Shown one piece after another: positions 24,022 through 32,526 of a stretch of 64,000 nucleotides of DNA. Origin of the DNA: Arthrobacter sp. PvP023 (lineage in GTDB: Bacteria; Actinomycetota; Actinomycetes; Actinomycetales; Micrococcaceae); NCBI RefSeq assembly GCF_017832975.1, contig NZ_JAFIBI010000001.1, positions 1,798,001 to 1,862,000 of the forward strand. The letters are read 5' to 3'. The translations under genes were made by a program, and so were the position numbers. The notes below the pieces were generated by a model. It was not told where the DNA came from. It did not search any database and was given only the letters and a program-made list of their open reading frames with translations. Within the stretch, counting starts at the first letter, position 1; each line of letters starts with the position of its first letter.

Positions 24022-25185
24022 GTGCTTTCTCCCGATTCACTGGCTGTCCATGCTGGCCGGGCCGGCCTCACCGAACAAGGCGTGCATGCCGTGCCGATTG
24101 ACCTCTCCACCACTGCGCCGCTTCCGTCGGTCCACGACGGCGGCCGGGCATATGAACAAATGGCCACCGGCGGGATGCCCCTGGAAGGCCAGAGCACCGT
24201 CTACCAGCGCCTGTGGAATCCCACGGTGGCCCGCTTCGAGGAGGGCGTGGCCGTCCTGGAGGGCGCACCCGAGGCGGTGGCCTTCGCCACCGGGATGGCT
24301 GCCCTTTCAGCCGTCCTGCTCGCCACTGTGGCTGCCGGCAGGAAGCACGTGGTGGCAGTCCGGCCGTTGTATGGCGGGAGCGACCACATCCTCGCCTCGG
24401 GCGTCCTGGGCACCGAAGTGACGTTCACGACGGCGGACGGTGTCCGCGAGGCCCTGCGTCCGGATACGGGACTGGTGATTGTGGAGACGCCCGCCAACCC
24501 CAGCCTGGAGCTTGTGGACATTGCGCAGCTTGCCCGTGACGCTGACGGCGTCCCGCTCCTGGTGGACAACACTTTCGCAAGTCCGGTGCTCCAACAGCCC
24601 CTGGTCCACGGCGCCACGCTCGTGTTGCACAGCGCCACCAAATTCCTCGGCGGGCACGGGGATGCGATGGGCGGTGTGGTTGCGGCTTCGGTGGAGTGGA
24701 CCACCAGGCTCCGCCAGGTCCGTGCCGTGACAGGCGGAATCCTGACTCCCTGGCCGGCCTATCTGCTCCACCGCGGGCTGGCCACCCTGCCGGTGCGCGT
24801 CCGGGCACAGCAGGCAACCGCGCACAAGGTTGCCGCTGCCCTGGCCGGACACGGGCTCGTGAAAGCGGTCCACTACCCGGGGCTCCCGGAGTGCGACCCG
24901 CTGGGGCTGGTGGGGACGCAGATGTCCGGCCCCGGCTCGCTGCTGGCGTTTGAACTGGCCAGCGCCGAGCACGCAGAGCGCGTGCCGGCGGCGGTCCGGA
25001 TGATCACCCACGCCGTGTCCCTGGGCGGTATCGATACCCTTATCCAGCACCCGGCCGGACTGACCCACCGGCCCGTTGCCTCCGAGGCCAGGCCGCGTGC
25101 CAGCCTGCTGCGATTGTCCGTGGGGCTGGAGGACGTCGCGGACGTTGTGGCGGACCTTCTGCAGGCAGTCGAAGGAACGCGCTAG
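24022..25185 (+). CDS. Cys/Met metabolism PLP-dependent enzyme (C-S lyase or cystathionine synthase type)
   Basis: A 387-residue trans-sulfuration family enzyme. GTG at 24022 has AAAGGAG 5 nt upstream; the longer ORF start lacks this. The PLP lysine is Lys207 in SATKFLGGHGD. Other hallmarks are STVYQRLWNPT, the ATGMAA motif before helix binding PLP phosphate, and ETPANPSLELVDI. Family members include methionine gamma-lyase, cystathionine gamma-synthase and cystathionine gamma-lyase, which cannot be separated by eye. Control by a divergent Lrp regulator suits a catabolic role. Its last 4 nt overlap the convergent MFS gene. Confidence 0.88.
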   Translation: MLSPDSLAVHAGRAGLTEQGVHAVPIDLSTTAPLPSVHDGGRAYEQMATGGMPLEGQSTVYQRLWNPTVARFEEGVAVLEGAPEAVAFATGMAALSAVLLATVAAGRKHVVAVRPLYGGSDHILASGVLGTEVTFTTADGVREALRPDTGLVIVETPANPSLELVDIAQLARDADGVPLLVDNTFASPVLQQPLVHGATLVLHSATKFLGGHGDAMGGVVAASVEWTTRLRQVRAVTGGILTPWPAYLLHRGLATLPVRVRAQQATAHKVAAALAGHGLVKAVHYPGLPECDPLGLVGTQMSGPGSLLAFELASAEHAERVPAAVRMITHAVSLGGIDTLIQHPAGLTHRPVASEARPRASLLRLSVGLEDVADVVADLLQAVEGTR

Positions 25186-26441
25186 CCGGCCGGATTCTCC
25201 TGCCCGGAGGCCTGTTGACCGGCGCCCGACGCAGGATGCACGACGGCGGTGATTACCGCCGTCGTGCATCCCAGTCCGATGACCGTCAGGGCGAGCGCCG
25301 TCCAGCCGAAGGACTGGAATACCAGGCCGCCTGCCCACCCGATTGCGCTGGAGCCAAGGTAATAGGCAAGGTTGTACAGCGAGGCGGCCTGAGCCCGGCC
25401 GGTGGTGGCGATCCCTCCGGTCCAGCCTGCCCCGATGCTGTGCGCCGCAAAAAATCCTCCGGTGAAAACCACTAGACCGGCCAGGATCAGGACCAGCAAT
25501 TGCGTCAATGTCAGCGCCAGGCCAAGGACCATCAGCACGATTCCCGCCAGCAGGATGGTCCGCCGTCCGAACTTCTGCGTGAGCCCGCCGGCCAGCCTGG
25601 AGGTCACCGTCCCGGACAGGTATGCCACAAAAATGAGGCTGATCACGGTGGCCGGCAGCCCGAACGGATCACCGGACAGCCGGAAGCCGAGGTAGTTGTA
25701 CACGGCCACGAAGCCGCCCATGAGCAGGAACGCCTGCACATAGAGGGCCAGCAGGCGGGGATTGCGCAGGTGGCTGGCCAGCATCCTTGCGGCCCCGCGG
25801 AATCCGCTGGCGTGTGCGGGTGTGAAGCCGCGGGCCTTGGGCACCAGGACCAGGAACAGGACGGCAGCAACGGCGGCCAGGACGGAGACGGCCAATGTGG
25901 CCGCCCGCCATCCCCACAGTTCAGCGACGGGGCCCGCAACCAGCCGTCCCGCAAGCCCGCCCAGCGTGGTTCCCGCGACGTAGCTTCCGGCCGCCATGGC
26001 GGCGTGCGCCTTGTGGACTTCCTCATTCAGGTAGGCAATGGCGATTGCCGGGATTCCGCCGAGCGCCATGCCCTCAAGCAAGCGGAGCCCCAGGAGCATG
26101 GGAAAGGTGGCGGCCAGGGGAACCAGCAGGCCCAGGACGGTCGCGGCCGTGATGCCCAGGGTCATCGCCCGCACCCGGCCGATCCGGTCAGCCAGGAAGG
26201 ACCACGGGATGACAGTGACGGCCAGCCCCACCGTCGCCAGCGAGATCGTCAGCGCGGCTTCGGCGGCCGTGATCTGCAGGTCCGCGGCCATGATCGGCAG
26301 CACGGCCTGGGTGGAGTAAAGCTGCGCGAATGTCGCCACCCCGGCGAAAGCCAGCCCCGCGAGCAGTCTTCCGTAGGCGGCCGAGCCCTTGGGATGGCCT
26401 GCCCACGGGCCGGGTTGGGGGGTGTCCTGCGTTGCCGTCAT
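25182..26441 (-). CDS. MFS transporter
   Basis: A 419-residue MFS exporter. ATG at 26441 (MTATQDTPQ) is chosen since the upstream open frame crosses the divergent LysR promoter and start. It has about 12 hydrophobic segments and a motif-A-like loop, FLADRIGRVRAMTLG. The second half has a matching RLAGGLTQKFGRRTIL loop. Divergence from a LysR regulator 97 bp away suggests that regulator controls it. The closest general type is the YnfM/CynX-like group of drug or metabolite exporters. Confidence 0.88.
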   Translation of the reverse strand: MTATQDTPQPGPWAGHPKGSAAYGRLLAGLAFAGVATFAQLYSTQAVLPIMAADLQITAAEAALTISLATVGLAVTVIPWSFLADRIGRVRAMTLGITAATVLGLLVPLAATFPMLLGLRLLEGMALGGIPAIAIAYLNEEVHKAHAAMAAGSYVAGTTLGGLAGRLVAGPVAELWGWRAATLAVSVLAAVAAVLFLVLVPKARGFTPAHASGFRGAARMLASHLRNPRLLALYVQAFLLMGGFVAVYNYLGFRLSGDPFGLPATVISLIFVAYLSGTVTSRLAGGLTQKFGRRTILLAGIVLMVLGLALTLTQLLVLILAGLVVFTGGFFAAHSIGAGWTGGIATTGRAQAASLYNLAYYLGSSAIGWAGGLVFQSFGWTALALTVIGLGCTTAVITAVVHPASGAGQQASGQENPAG

Positions 26442-26538
26442 GTGCACCAAGCCAGCGTAGATCGCCGGATGGCATGCTTCCAATGCATGATTTACATAGA
26501 ACAAATGCTGAAAACGGATCAATCTCAAGGAGGCCACG

Positions 26539-27522
26539 ATGGACATTGAACACAAACAGCTGGCGCAGTTGCTGCCGTTACTTCCCGTCCTGTCCGAACT
26601 TGGCCGGACGCAGCACGTGACGGAAACGGCGGAACTGCTGGGCATGCCCCAGTCCACCGTCAGCCGGGCGCTCGCCCGCGCCAGTGCCGTGGTGGGCACT
26701 GAACTCCTGATCCGGGACGGCAGGGGAGTGCGGCTGACGCCGGCAGCCAAGGCGCTGTTGCCCTACATTGATGCGGCGCTGAACGAATTCCGGACCGGAC
26801 TGGACCTGGTGCGGCACGAATCCGAGGTGGTGCGGGGAAGGATCGCAGTTGCATTCCAACACACCTTTGGCGAGGCGACGCTGCCGCTACTGATCAATGC
26901 GTTCCACCACCGCCACCCGCAGACTGCCTTCGACCTCAGCCAGGGAGCCCGGGACGGCTGCCTGGCGGAACTTGCGGCGGGGACCGCGGATCTCGCCTTG
27001 ACGGCACCCGTCGCCCCCGCGGGCCGCAGCATCGGCTCCGCTGCCCTGTACCGGGAGCCCCTGAGGCTGGTGGTGCACCATGAACACCCCCTGGCCGGCC
27101 GGAAGAGCGCCCGGCTTGCGGACATCAGGCAGGACCCGTTCGTGGCCATGGGGCACGGATTCGGCATGCGGTCACTGACGGACGCACTGTTTCGCGAGGC
27201 CGGTTTCCGCCCGCGCATCGCCTTCGAAAGCCAGGATTCCCACACGGTCCGCGGGCTGGTATCAGCCGGGCTGGGTGTCAGCATCCTCCCGCCCGGTGGC
27301 CGGGCTCCGGGGCGGACAGTGACTGAGCACACCGGAAACCTTGGCTGGGTGGAGGTGCCGGTGGCATCGGGACTGGCATTCCGCGAAATCGGCCTGGCAT
27401 GGCGCGAACGCCGCGCCGGCCACGAGGCCGAGGCCGATCAGGTCAGACTGTTCCGGGAAATGGTCCTTACTGAGGGGCCCGGGTTGTTGGCGGGACTTAT
27501 CCGCGCGCGTTCGGAGGGCTGA
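26539..27522 (+). CDS. LysR family transcriptional regulator
   Basis: A 327-residue LysR-type regulator. The N-terminal helix-turn-helix reads VTETAELLGMPQSTVSRALARASAVVG, followed by the periplasmic-binding-protein-like effector domain (GRIAVAFQHTFGEATLP onward). It has AAGGAGG 6-7 nt before the ATG. It is divergent from the MFS gene, the usual LysR arrangement. The effector is unknown. Confidence 0.92.
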   Translation: MDIEHKQLAQLLPLLPVLSELGRTQHVTETAELLGMPQSTVSRALARASAVVGTELLIRDGRGVRLTPAAKALLPYIDAALNEFRTGLDLVRHESEVVRGRIAVAFQHTFGEATLPLLINAFHHRHPQTAFDLSQGARDGCLAELAAGTADLALTAPVAPAGRSIGSAALYREPLRLVVHHEHPLAGRKSARLADIRQDPFVAMGHGFGMRSLTDALFREAGFRPRIAFESQDSHTVRGLVSAGLGVSILPPGGRAPGRTVTEHTGNLGWVEVPVASGLAFREIGLAWRERRAGHEAEADQVRLFREMVLTEGPGLLAGLIRARSEG

Positions 27523-27549
27523 TCCGCGCGCTTCGAGAGGCCGATCTGT

Positions 27550-28599
27550 TCAGGAAAAGGCTGAACCCGCAAGCATCCTGTTAATGATGTCCGAGACCGG
27601 ACCGGCTTCCGCCTTGCGCCATCCGGTTCCGGCCCACAGGTTCAGCCTTTCCGGGTCACCCGCCGCGGCCGCCGCCGCGCGGATCGGAGCGGTGAGATGG
27701 TGGAGGGCAGGGTACCCCTCCGGTGCGTCGCCATGGTCGCGGACGAACGAATTGACCAGGGCCCTTGCCTGCCTCCCGGTGAACGCACGGGTCAATCGTG
27801 TCTCCGTGAAGCTTTGGCTGGCGAGGGCGTCCTTGTGGAGCTGGCGGGCGCCGCTTTCGTCGCTGCGCAGAAACGCGGTACCCAGCTGGGCTGCCGTTGC
27901 GCCGGCGGCGAGCACCGAGTCGAGGTTCGTGGAATCCATGATTCCACCGGCCGCGACGAGGGGAACGCCGACGGCGGTGCGCACCGCGGCGAGCAGCTCC
28001 GCCGTCGTCGCGGGGCCGGGGGAGTCCGTTGTGCTTTCCCGGGCCAGAAAGGCCGCACTGTGGCCGCCGGCGCTGCCGTGCTGGATCACCAGGATGTCCG
28101 CTCCGCGCTCCACGGCCAGCGAGGCTTCCGCCGGGCTGGTGACCGTGGCAATGATCGTGGAACCGGCGCGTTTGAGCGCTCGCACTTCAGCCTGCTCCGG
28201 GAGCCCGAAGGTGAAGCTGACAAACTCCACGGGATCCGCCAGCAGGGCGTCGATCTTGCCCTGCCACTCGTCGTCGTCGTCGAGCCGCAGCCCCGGAAGG
28301 GCCACCCCGTACCGCCCGGCGTCCGGCTCGAGGTTCCGCCGGTAGTTCTCCAACTGTTCCCTGACAGCGGGCGGGGGATTGAGCTGCGTCCGGTCCGGGA
28401 CGAAGAGGTTCATGCCGAAGCGCGCCCCGGCGGAGCGCACCTCGCGGATATCGGACTGCATGGCTGCCACGGTTTTGTAGCCCGCGGCCAGGAAGCCCAA
28501 CCCGCCGGCCTGGTGCGCGGCCTGCACGAACCGGGGCGTCGAAGTCCCCCCTGCCATGGGTGCGGCGATGATCCGTGTACCGAAAATGGTGCCCGTCAT
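27550..28599 (-). CDS. Nitronate monooxygenase family protein
   Basis: A 349-residue FMN-dependent TIM-barrel enzyme of the NMO/2-nitropropane dioxygenase family. Typical segments are the N-terminal IIAAPMAGGTSTPRFVQAAHQAGGLGFLAAG, split across the first strands, the VIQHGSAGGH loop, the PLVAAGGIMD FMN-phosphate strand and AQLGTAFLRSDES. It would oxidise alkyl nitronates such as propionate-3-nitronate, detoxifying them. The start is 36 nt from the divergent kinase gene, so the two promoters overlap. Confidence 0.88.
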   Translation of the reverse strand: MTGTIFGTRIIAAPMAGGTSTPRFVQAAHQAGGLGFLAAGYKTVAAMQSDIREVRSAGARFGMNLFVPDRTQLNPPPAVREQLENYRRNLEPDAGRYGVALPGLRLDDDDEWQGKIDALLADPVEFVSFTFGLPEQAEVRALKRAGSTIIATVTSPAEASLAVERGADILVIQHGSAGGHSAAFLARESTTDSPGPATTAELLAAVRTAVGVPLVAAGGIMDSTNLDSVLAAGATAAQLGTAFLRSDESGARQLHKDALASQSFTETRLTRAFTGRQARALVNSFVRDHGDAPEGYPALHHLTAPIRAAAAAAGDPERLNLWAGTGWRKAEAGPVSDIINRMLAGSAFS

Positions 28600-28622
28600 T
28601 CCTGCTCCTTGTGGTGACTCAG

Positions 28623-28628
28623 TAGTCT
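28623..28628 (+). promoter_or_regulatory. -10 box of the BadF-type kinase gene, leaderless arrangement
   Basis: TAGTCT starts 12 nt before the GTG at 28635. The gap has no ribosome site. Confidence 0.55.
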
Positions 28629-28634
28629 GTTCAC

Positions 28635-29609
28635 GTGACTAATTCTGACAACCTTCCGGCAACGGATTCTGTTCCTCCCCCCGGGGGGCTCCCCGCCGCG
28701 ACGTCCGCTGCACCGCCCGCCACGATCCCCGGCGCCGTCATCGGGCTGGATATTGGCGGCACCAAGACTCGCGGCGTCCGCTTCGAAGACGGCAAGGCCG
28801 TAGCCGATCAAAGCGTCGGCAGCTCGAACGTGCAGAACGTCAGCCGTGAGGAAGCTGCCCTGCACCTGGCGGAGCTGTTCGCGAAGATCGGCGGAGGCGC
28901 GGTGTCCCAGGTCTACGCCGGGGCCGGCGGCATCGACACGGACGAGGACGCGGCCGCACTCTCAGCTCTGATCGCGCCCCATGTGCCCGGCGCGAGGATC
29001 ACAGTGGTCCATGACTCCCGGCTGTTGCTGGCGGCCGGCGGGGCGAGTACCGGGGTGGCTGTCATCGCGGGGACCGGCTCTGCCGCCTGGGGAAAGAACG
29101 ACCGGGGCGAGGAAGCACGGGCAGGCGGCTGGGGCTACCTGCTCGGAGACGAAGGCAGCGGCTACTGGCTGGGCCGTGAAGCTGTCCGGCACAGCCTCCG
29201 CCGCATGAACCAGGGCCTGGAACCCGACGAACTCACCACCGCCCTGTTGCGGTCCTGCAACATCGACGACCCCAACAAGCTGATTGCGCTGTTCCACTCA
29301 CCGGAGACCGGCCGGCGTTACTGGGCGCAACGAGCCCGGCTCGTGGTGGAGGCGGCGGACGCAGGCCACGCCGCCAGCCAGGCGCTCGTTGAGCAGGCAG
29401 GCAGGGACCTCGCCGGCCTGGCCGCCCAAGCTTTGCGGAAGCTGGGCATCCAGGGCCCGGTGATCCTGGGCAGCGGCCTCGGCATGAACGTGGCCAGGCT
29501 GCAGGATTCCTTCAAGCGCAGCCTTGCCGCCGATGGCGTCACGGACGTGCGGGTCCTGGAGCAGGATCCTGTCTTCGGCGTCCTTCAACTGGTGGCTGAA
29601 CAGGGATAG
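28635..29609 (+). CDS. BadF/BadG-type ATPase, probable N-acetylglucosamine kinase-like sugar kinase
   Basis: A 324-residue ASKHA-fold kinase. After about 35 Pro/Ala-rich residues it shows the phosphate-1 loop GLDIGGTKTRG, the AGAGGID segment, the phosphate-2 region AGTGSAAWG, and GDEGSGYWLGREAVR, which is typical of the eukaryotic-type GlcNAc kinase branch of the BadF family. It probably phosphorylates an amino sugar, though the substrate is inferred. The promoter appears leaderless and overlaps that of the divergent nitronate monooxygenase. Confidence 0.85.
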   Translation: MTNSDNLPATDSVPPPGGLPAATSAAPPATIPGAVIGLDIGGTKTRGVRFEDGKAVADQSVGSSNVQNVSREEAALHLAELFAKIGGGAVSQVYAGAGGIDTDEDAAALSALIAPHVPGARITVVHDSRLLLAAGGASTGVAVIAGTGSAAWGKNDRGEEARAGGWGYLLGDEGSGYWLGREAVRHSLRRMNQGLEPDELTTALLRSCNIDDPNKLIALFHSPETGRRYWAQRARLVVEAADAGHAASQALVEQAGRDLAGLAAQALRKLGIQGPVILGSGLGMNVARLQDSFKRSLAADGVTDVRVLEQDPVFGVLQLVAEQG

Positions 29610-29672
29610 CCTCAAGGCCCAGGGCTTAGGGCCCAGGGCGCCCGTCAGATGCGGCCGGTCAGAAGGAGCCGG

Positions 29673-30779
29673 TCACGAACGGGTGCGGGGCCGGAGCCGG
29701 ACTCCCGGCAAGGGAGGCGCCGGAATGCGCCCGGCCTCGGCGCCCGCCTCCGGTCCGTGGCCGCGGACGAGTCCGAACCGGGAGCCTTCGGCTGTCGGGT
29801 CCGGGAGGTCTGCCTGGTCCTCCCAGTCCTGGCGGGCCTGTGCCACTTCATCGTGGGTCCTGCCCACGAAGTTCCACCACATCAGCAACTCTTCCTGGAA
29901 CGGCTCGCCGCCCAGCAGGATGAAGCGGGTGCCGGGCAGCGCCTCGACTTCCAGCAGGCGGCGGCCGGTCCCGAGGTAACCCAGCGGGCCCGGCGGCACG
30001 TCCTGCCCGTCGAGGGTGAGTCCGCCGTCGAGCACCAGCACTGCATGCTCAAACTCGGGGTCCAGCGGCAGGACGACTGATCCGCTGCAGGTGATGTCCG
30101 CACCGACGATGGGTGAATACATCGTGGCCGGCGAGGCCACACCGGCGAAGCTTCCCACCATCACCGTCGCGGTGAAACCGTCTCCGGTGACCTCCGGGAG
30201 GTTGCGGTGCTGCTCGAACGCGGGGGCCCTGTGGCGCTCGCCGTCCGGAAGGGCGACCCACAACTGGAGGCCGCGCTGCAGCGGCAGTTCCGTCCCGTCG
30301 TCGGAAGTCCCGGCGTCGGAAGCCGCCGCCGGAACGGTCGCCGCGCCGGACGGCCCGGCGTCCGTCGTTTCGCCGGGGGAAGGGCGGTGCGGCAGCACTG
30401 CAAACTCGGAGTGCGAGACGCCGTTGCCCGCCGTCATGATGTTGAGCTCGCCAGGACGCACAATCACATCGCTGCCCACGCTGTCACGGTGCCTGATGGT
30501 GCCGGCCAGGGGCCACGTTACGGTCTGCAGGCCGGTGTGCGGGTGCGGGAGCACGGACATGGCCACCCGGTCCGGGCCGAAGCTGTCCAGGAAGCACCAG
30601 GCGCCCACGGTAGGCAGGCCCCGCTGCGGAAGGGTCCGGAAGACGTTCATGGCCCGGACTCCGCCGAGCGGAACTTCCCGGGCCGGCCATAGCTGGAGGC
30701 AAGGACCGTTTCCGGCGTACCCTCCGGGCTGTCCTGGCGGACACACTTCTTCAACGGGTCTCACTTCAAGGTTCGTCAC
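29673..30779 (-). CDS. Pirin family protein
   Basis: A 368-residue bicupin. The N-terminal pirin domain contains the metal-ligand segment HPHTGLQTVTWPLAGTIRHRDS and the following GELNIMTAGNGVSHSE with His and Glu ligands. The second cupin begins around residue 200. A Thr/Ala/Asp-rich insert of about 35 residues lies between the two and explains the somewhat large size. Bacterial pirins include quercetinases and enzyme regulators; the role here is unknown. Confidence 0.88.
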   Translation of the reverse strand: MTNLEVRPVEEVCPPGQPGGYAGNGPCLQLWPAREVPLGGVRAMNVFRTLPQRGLPTVGAWCFLDSFGPDRVAMSVLPHPHTGLQTVTWPLAGTIRHRDSVGSDVIVRPGELNIMTAGNGVSHSEFAVLPHRPSPGETTDAGPSGAATVPAAASDAGTSDDGTELPLQRGLQLWVALPDGERHRAPAFEQHRNLPEVTGDGFTATVMVGSFAGVASPATMYSPIVGADITCSGSVVLPLDPEFEHAVLVLDGGLTLDGQDVPPGPLGYLGTGRRLLEVEALPGTRFILLGGEPFQEELLMWWNFVGRTHDEVAQARQDWEDQADLPDPTAEGSRFGLVRGHGPEAGAEAGRIPAPPLPGVRLRPRTRS

Positions 30780-31121
30780 AGACCAACTCTAGGCCGAAGA
30801 ACCGGTTGCCGGGCAGGGGGCGGCAACAGCAGATGCACGCGGGACGGCCTGACCCCTAGCCAAGCCGGGCCGGACGGTTTAGCCTTGAAAAGGCGCCGGC
30901 AGATGCGCCCGGCGAAGCAGACGGCATGGCATCAAGGGTCATGACCGCGGACACGGGGAGGTGGAGACGATGACTGCAATATTCCTTCGCGCCAAGAGCG
31001 CCAGCAACGTCATTTATTCCTGCCCCGGACACCAGCACGTCCTGACCCGCAGCAGCTGAGTCGCACCAGCAGACTCAAGCAGCGGAGTCCGTGCCAACGG
31101 GGCCTCACCAGAGGTTCTTCA
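30780..31121 (+). other. Intergenic stretch before rsgA with a -10 box and a tiny ORF
   Basis: This 342-bp gap holds TAGCCT at 30880-30885 as a possible -10 box, about 80 nt of leader, a short ORF with a strong ribosome site at 30970-31059, and 62 nt before the rsgA start. Nothing else, such as a riboswitch or tRNA, is recognised. Confidence 0.5.
30970..31059 (+). CDS. Putative 29-residue peptide (leader or small protein)
   Basis: ATG at 30970 follows GGGGAGGTGGAG with 7 nt spacing, one of the best ribosome sites in the window. The peptide begins MTAIFLRAKSASNV, contains YSCPGHQHVL with one Cys and two His, and ends LTRSS. Codon third positions are G/C-rich, like real genes here. It ends 62 nt before rsgA. 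I do not recognise it. It could be a small protein or a regulatory upstream ORF. Confidence 0.5.
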   Translation: MTAIFLRAKSASNVIYSCPGHQHVLTRSS

Positions 31122-32303
31122 GTGAAAACAACTCCAGGTCACGTGCTGACCGCAAAAGATTCAACACCTACCAACTCAGTTTCAACGCTGGCCGGTCCCG
31201 TGCACTACGGCTTCACAGCGCGGACGGCAGCCTTTTTTGACGCCCATCCCGCCCCCGGCGGTGAGACTCCCGGACGGGTGGTCCGCGTGGACCGGAACCG
31301 GATCCTTGTTGCCGGGGCTGCGGAGCTTCGGCACCTGCCCTACCCGGTCCACGGCGAGATCCCTGCCACCGGCGACTGGGTGTGGCTCGGTTCCAACTTG
31401 GCAGGGGAGCCCGCCGTCGTCGCAGTGCTGCCCCGCCAGTCGGCGCTGAGCCGAAAACGGGCGTTCGAAGCATCCTCGGAGGCCCAGGTCCTGGGCGCCA
31501 ACGTCGATGTGGTGGGAGTCGTGGTGCCGGTGGACCGGCCGCTCACCCACAACCGGCTGGAGCGGACGCTGGTGGCGGCCTGGGACTCGGGGGCCACCCC
31601 GCTGGTGATCATCACCAAAGCGGACCTTGCCGACATCGCGGACGACGTCGTCGGAAAGGTCATCCTGCAGTCCGCCGGCGTAGCTGTGGTCACCACGTCA
31701 GCGGAACAGGGCGACGGCCTCGACGAGCTGCTCGGCCACCTGCCCGCCGGCGGGACCCTGGTCCTGTTGGGTCCCTCCGGTGCCGGGAAGTCCACACTGA
31801 TCAACGCCCTTGCCGGGCATCGCGCGCAGGCTATCGGGCCGGTCCGGTCCGGCGACGGCAAAGGCAGGCACACTACCACCTCCCGCGAACTTGTCCCGCT
31901 GCCCGGGGGAGCTGTGCTCATGGACACCCCCGGCGTGCGCGGCTTCGGGCTTTTCGACGCCGAGGACGGAATGGGGGAGATGTTCGGCGACCTCGAGGAG
32001 CTGTTCGGCCGGTGCCGCTTCGCCGACTGCGCACATGATCGGGAGCCTGGCTGTGCTGTCCAGGCCGCGCTCGCCGACGGGACGCTGGAGATCCGCCGAT
32101 GGGAGAGCTACCTCAAACTCCAACGTGAGCTTGCGGCGCTCAACCGCCGGCACGACGCAGCAGCCCGGCGGGCGTACCAGCGGGAATGGCACCAGAAGGT
32201 GGTGGTAGCCGGCAAGAGCCAACGGGCTGCCGAGCGTTACGGGCACGAACTGGACGCCGACCGCGCCGGCGGCGGGAAACGGGGGAAGCGGAAGCGCAGC
32301 TGA
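31122..32303 (+). CDS. rsgA: Ribosome small subunit-dependent GTPase A
   Basis: A 393-residue circularly permuted GTPase that checks late 30S ribosome maturation. The N-terminal OB fold covers about residues 40-105. GTPase motifs appear in permuted order: G4 ITKAD, then G1 GPSGAGKSTLINAL, then G3 DTPGVRGF. The C-terminal zinc site is CRFADCAHDREPGC. The final 40 residues are basic. GTG is the start, with AGAGG about 9 nt upstream. A tiny ORF precedes it. Confidence 0.95.
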   Translation: MKTTPGHVLTAKDSTPTNSVSTLAGPVHYGFTARTAAFFDAHPAPGGETPGRVVRVDRNRILVAGAAELRHLPYPVHGEIPATGDWVWLGSNLAGEPAVVAVLPRQSALSRKRAFEASSEAQVLGANVDVVGVVVPVDRPLTHNRLERTLVAAWDSGATPLVIITKADLADIADDVVGKVILQSAGVAVVTTSAEQGDGLDELLGHLPAGGTLVLLGPSGAGKSTLINALAGHRAQAIGPVRSGDGKGRHTTTSRELVPLPGGAVLMDTPGVRGFGLFDAEDGMGEMFGDLEELFGRCRFADCAHDREPGCAVQAALADGTLEIRRWESYLKLQRELAALNRRHDAAARRAYQREWHQKVVVAGKSQRAAERYGHELDADRAGGGKRGKRKRS

Positions 32304-32326
32304 CGCGCGGAGGGGGACGACGGCGG

Positions 32327-32348
32327 TGCCGGATTGCGCAATCCGGCA
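32327..32348. repeat. 22-bp perfect palindrome
   Basis: TGCCGGATTGC is followed immediately by its reverse complement, with no spacer, in the 223-bp gap between rsgA and the osmoprotectant ABC operon. There is no T run, so it is not a typical terminator; a protein-binding site is more likely. Confidence 0.6.
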
Positions 32349-32526
32349 TCGCCACCCATCCAAAAGGCGCAGGTCACCGAATGCTTACGGTAGCCGCGGC
32401 ACCGCTGACTTTGTCGGGGCCGCTGGTTACGCTGTGTATTACCCGCTTTACAGCCGAAAGTCAGCAAGCTTATGATCTTCCGGCTTGACCGTCCGATGTG
32501 CCGCCAACAGTTAGGTAAGCCCGGAA

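Noticed and set aside
27341..28345. 334-codon plus-strand frame overlapping the nitronate monooxygenase
   Set aside because: Low-complexity Ala/Ser/Arg protein opposite a clear enzyme gene and overlapping the LysR gene end.
32304..32526. Riboswitch before the osmoprotectant operon
   Set aside because: I could not match the conserved cores of the c-di-AMP (ydaO) or other known riboswitches; only the palindrome stands out.
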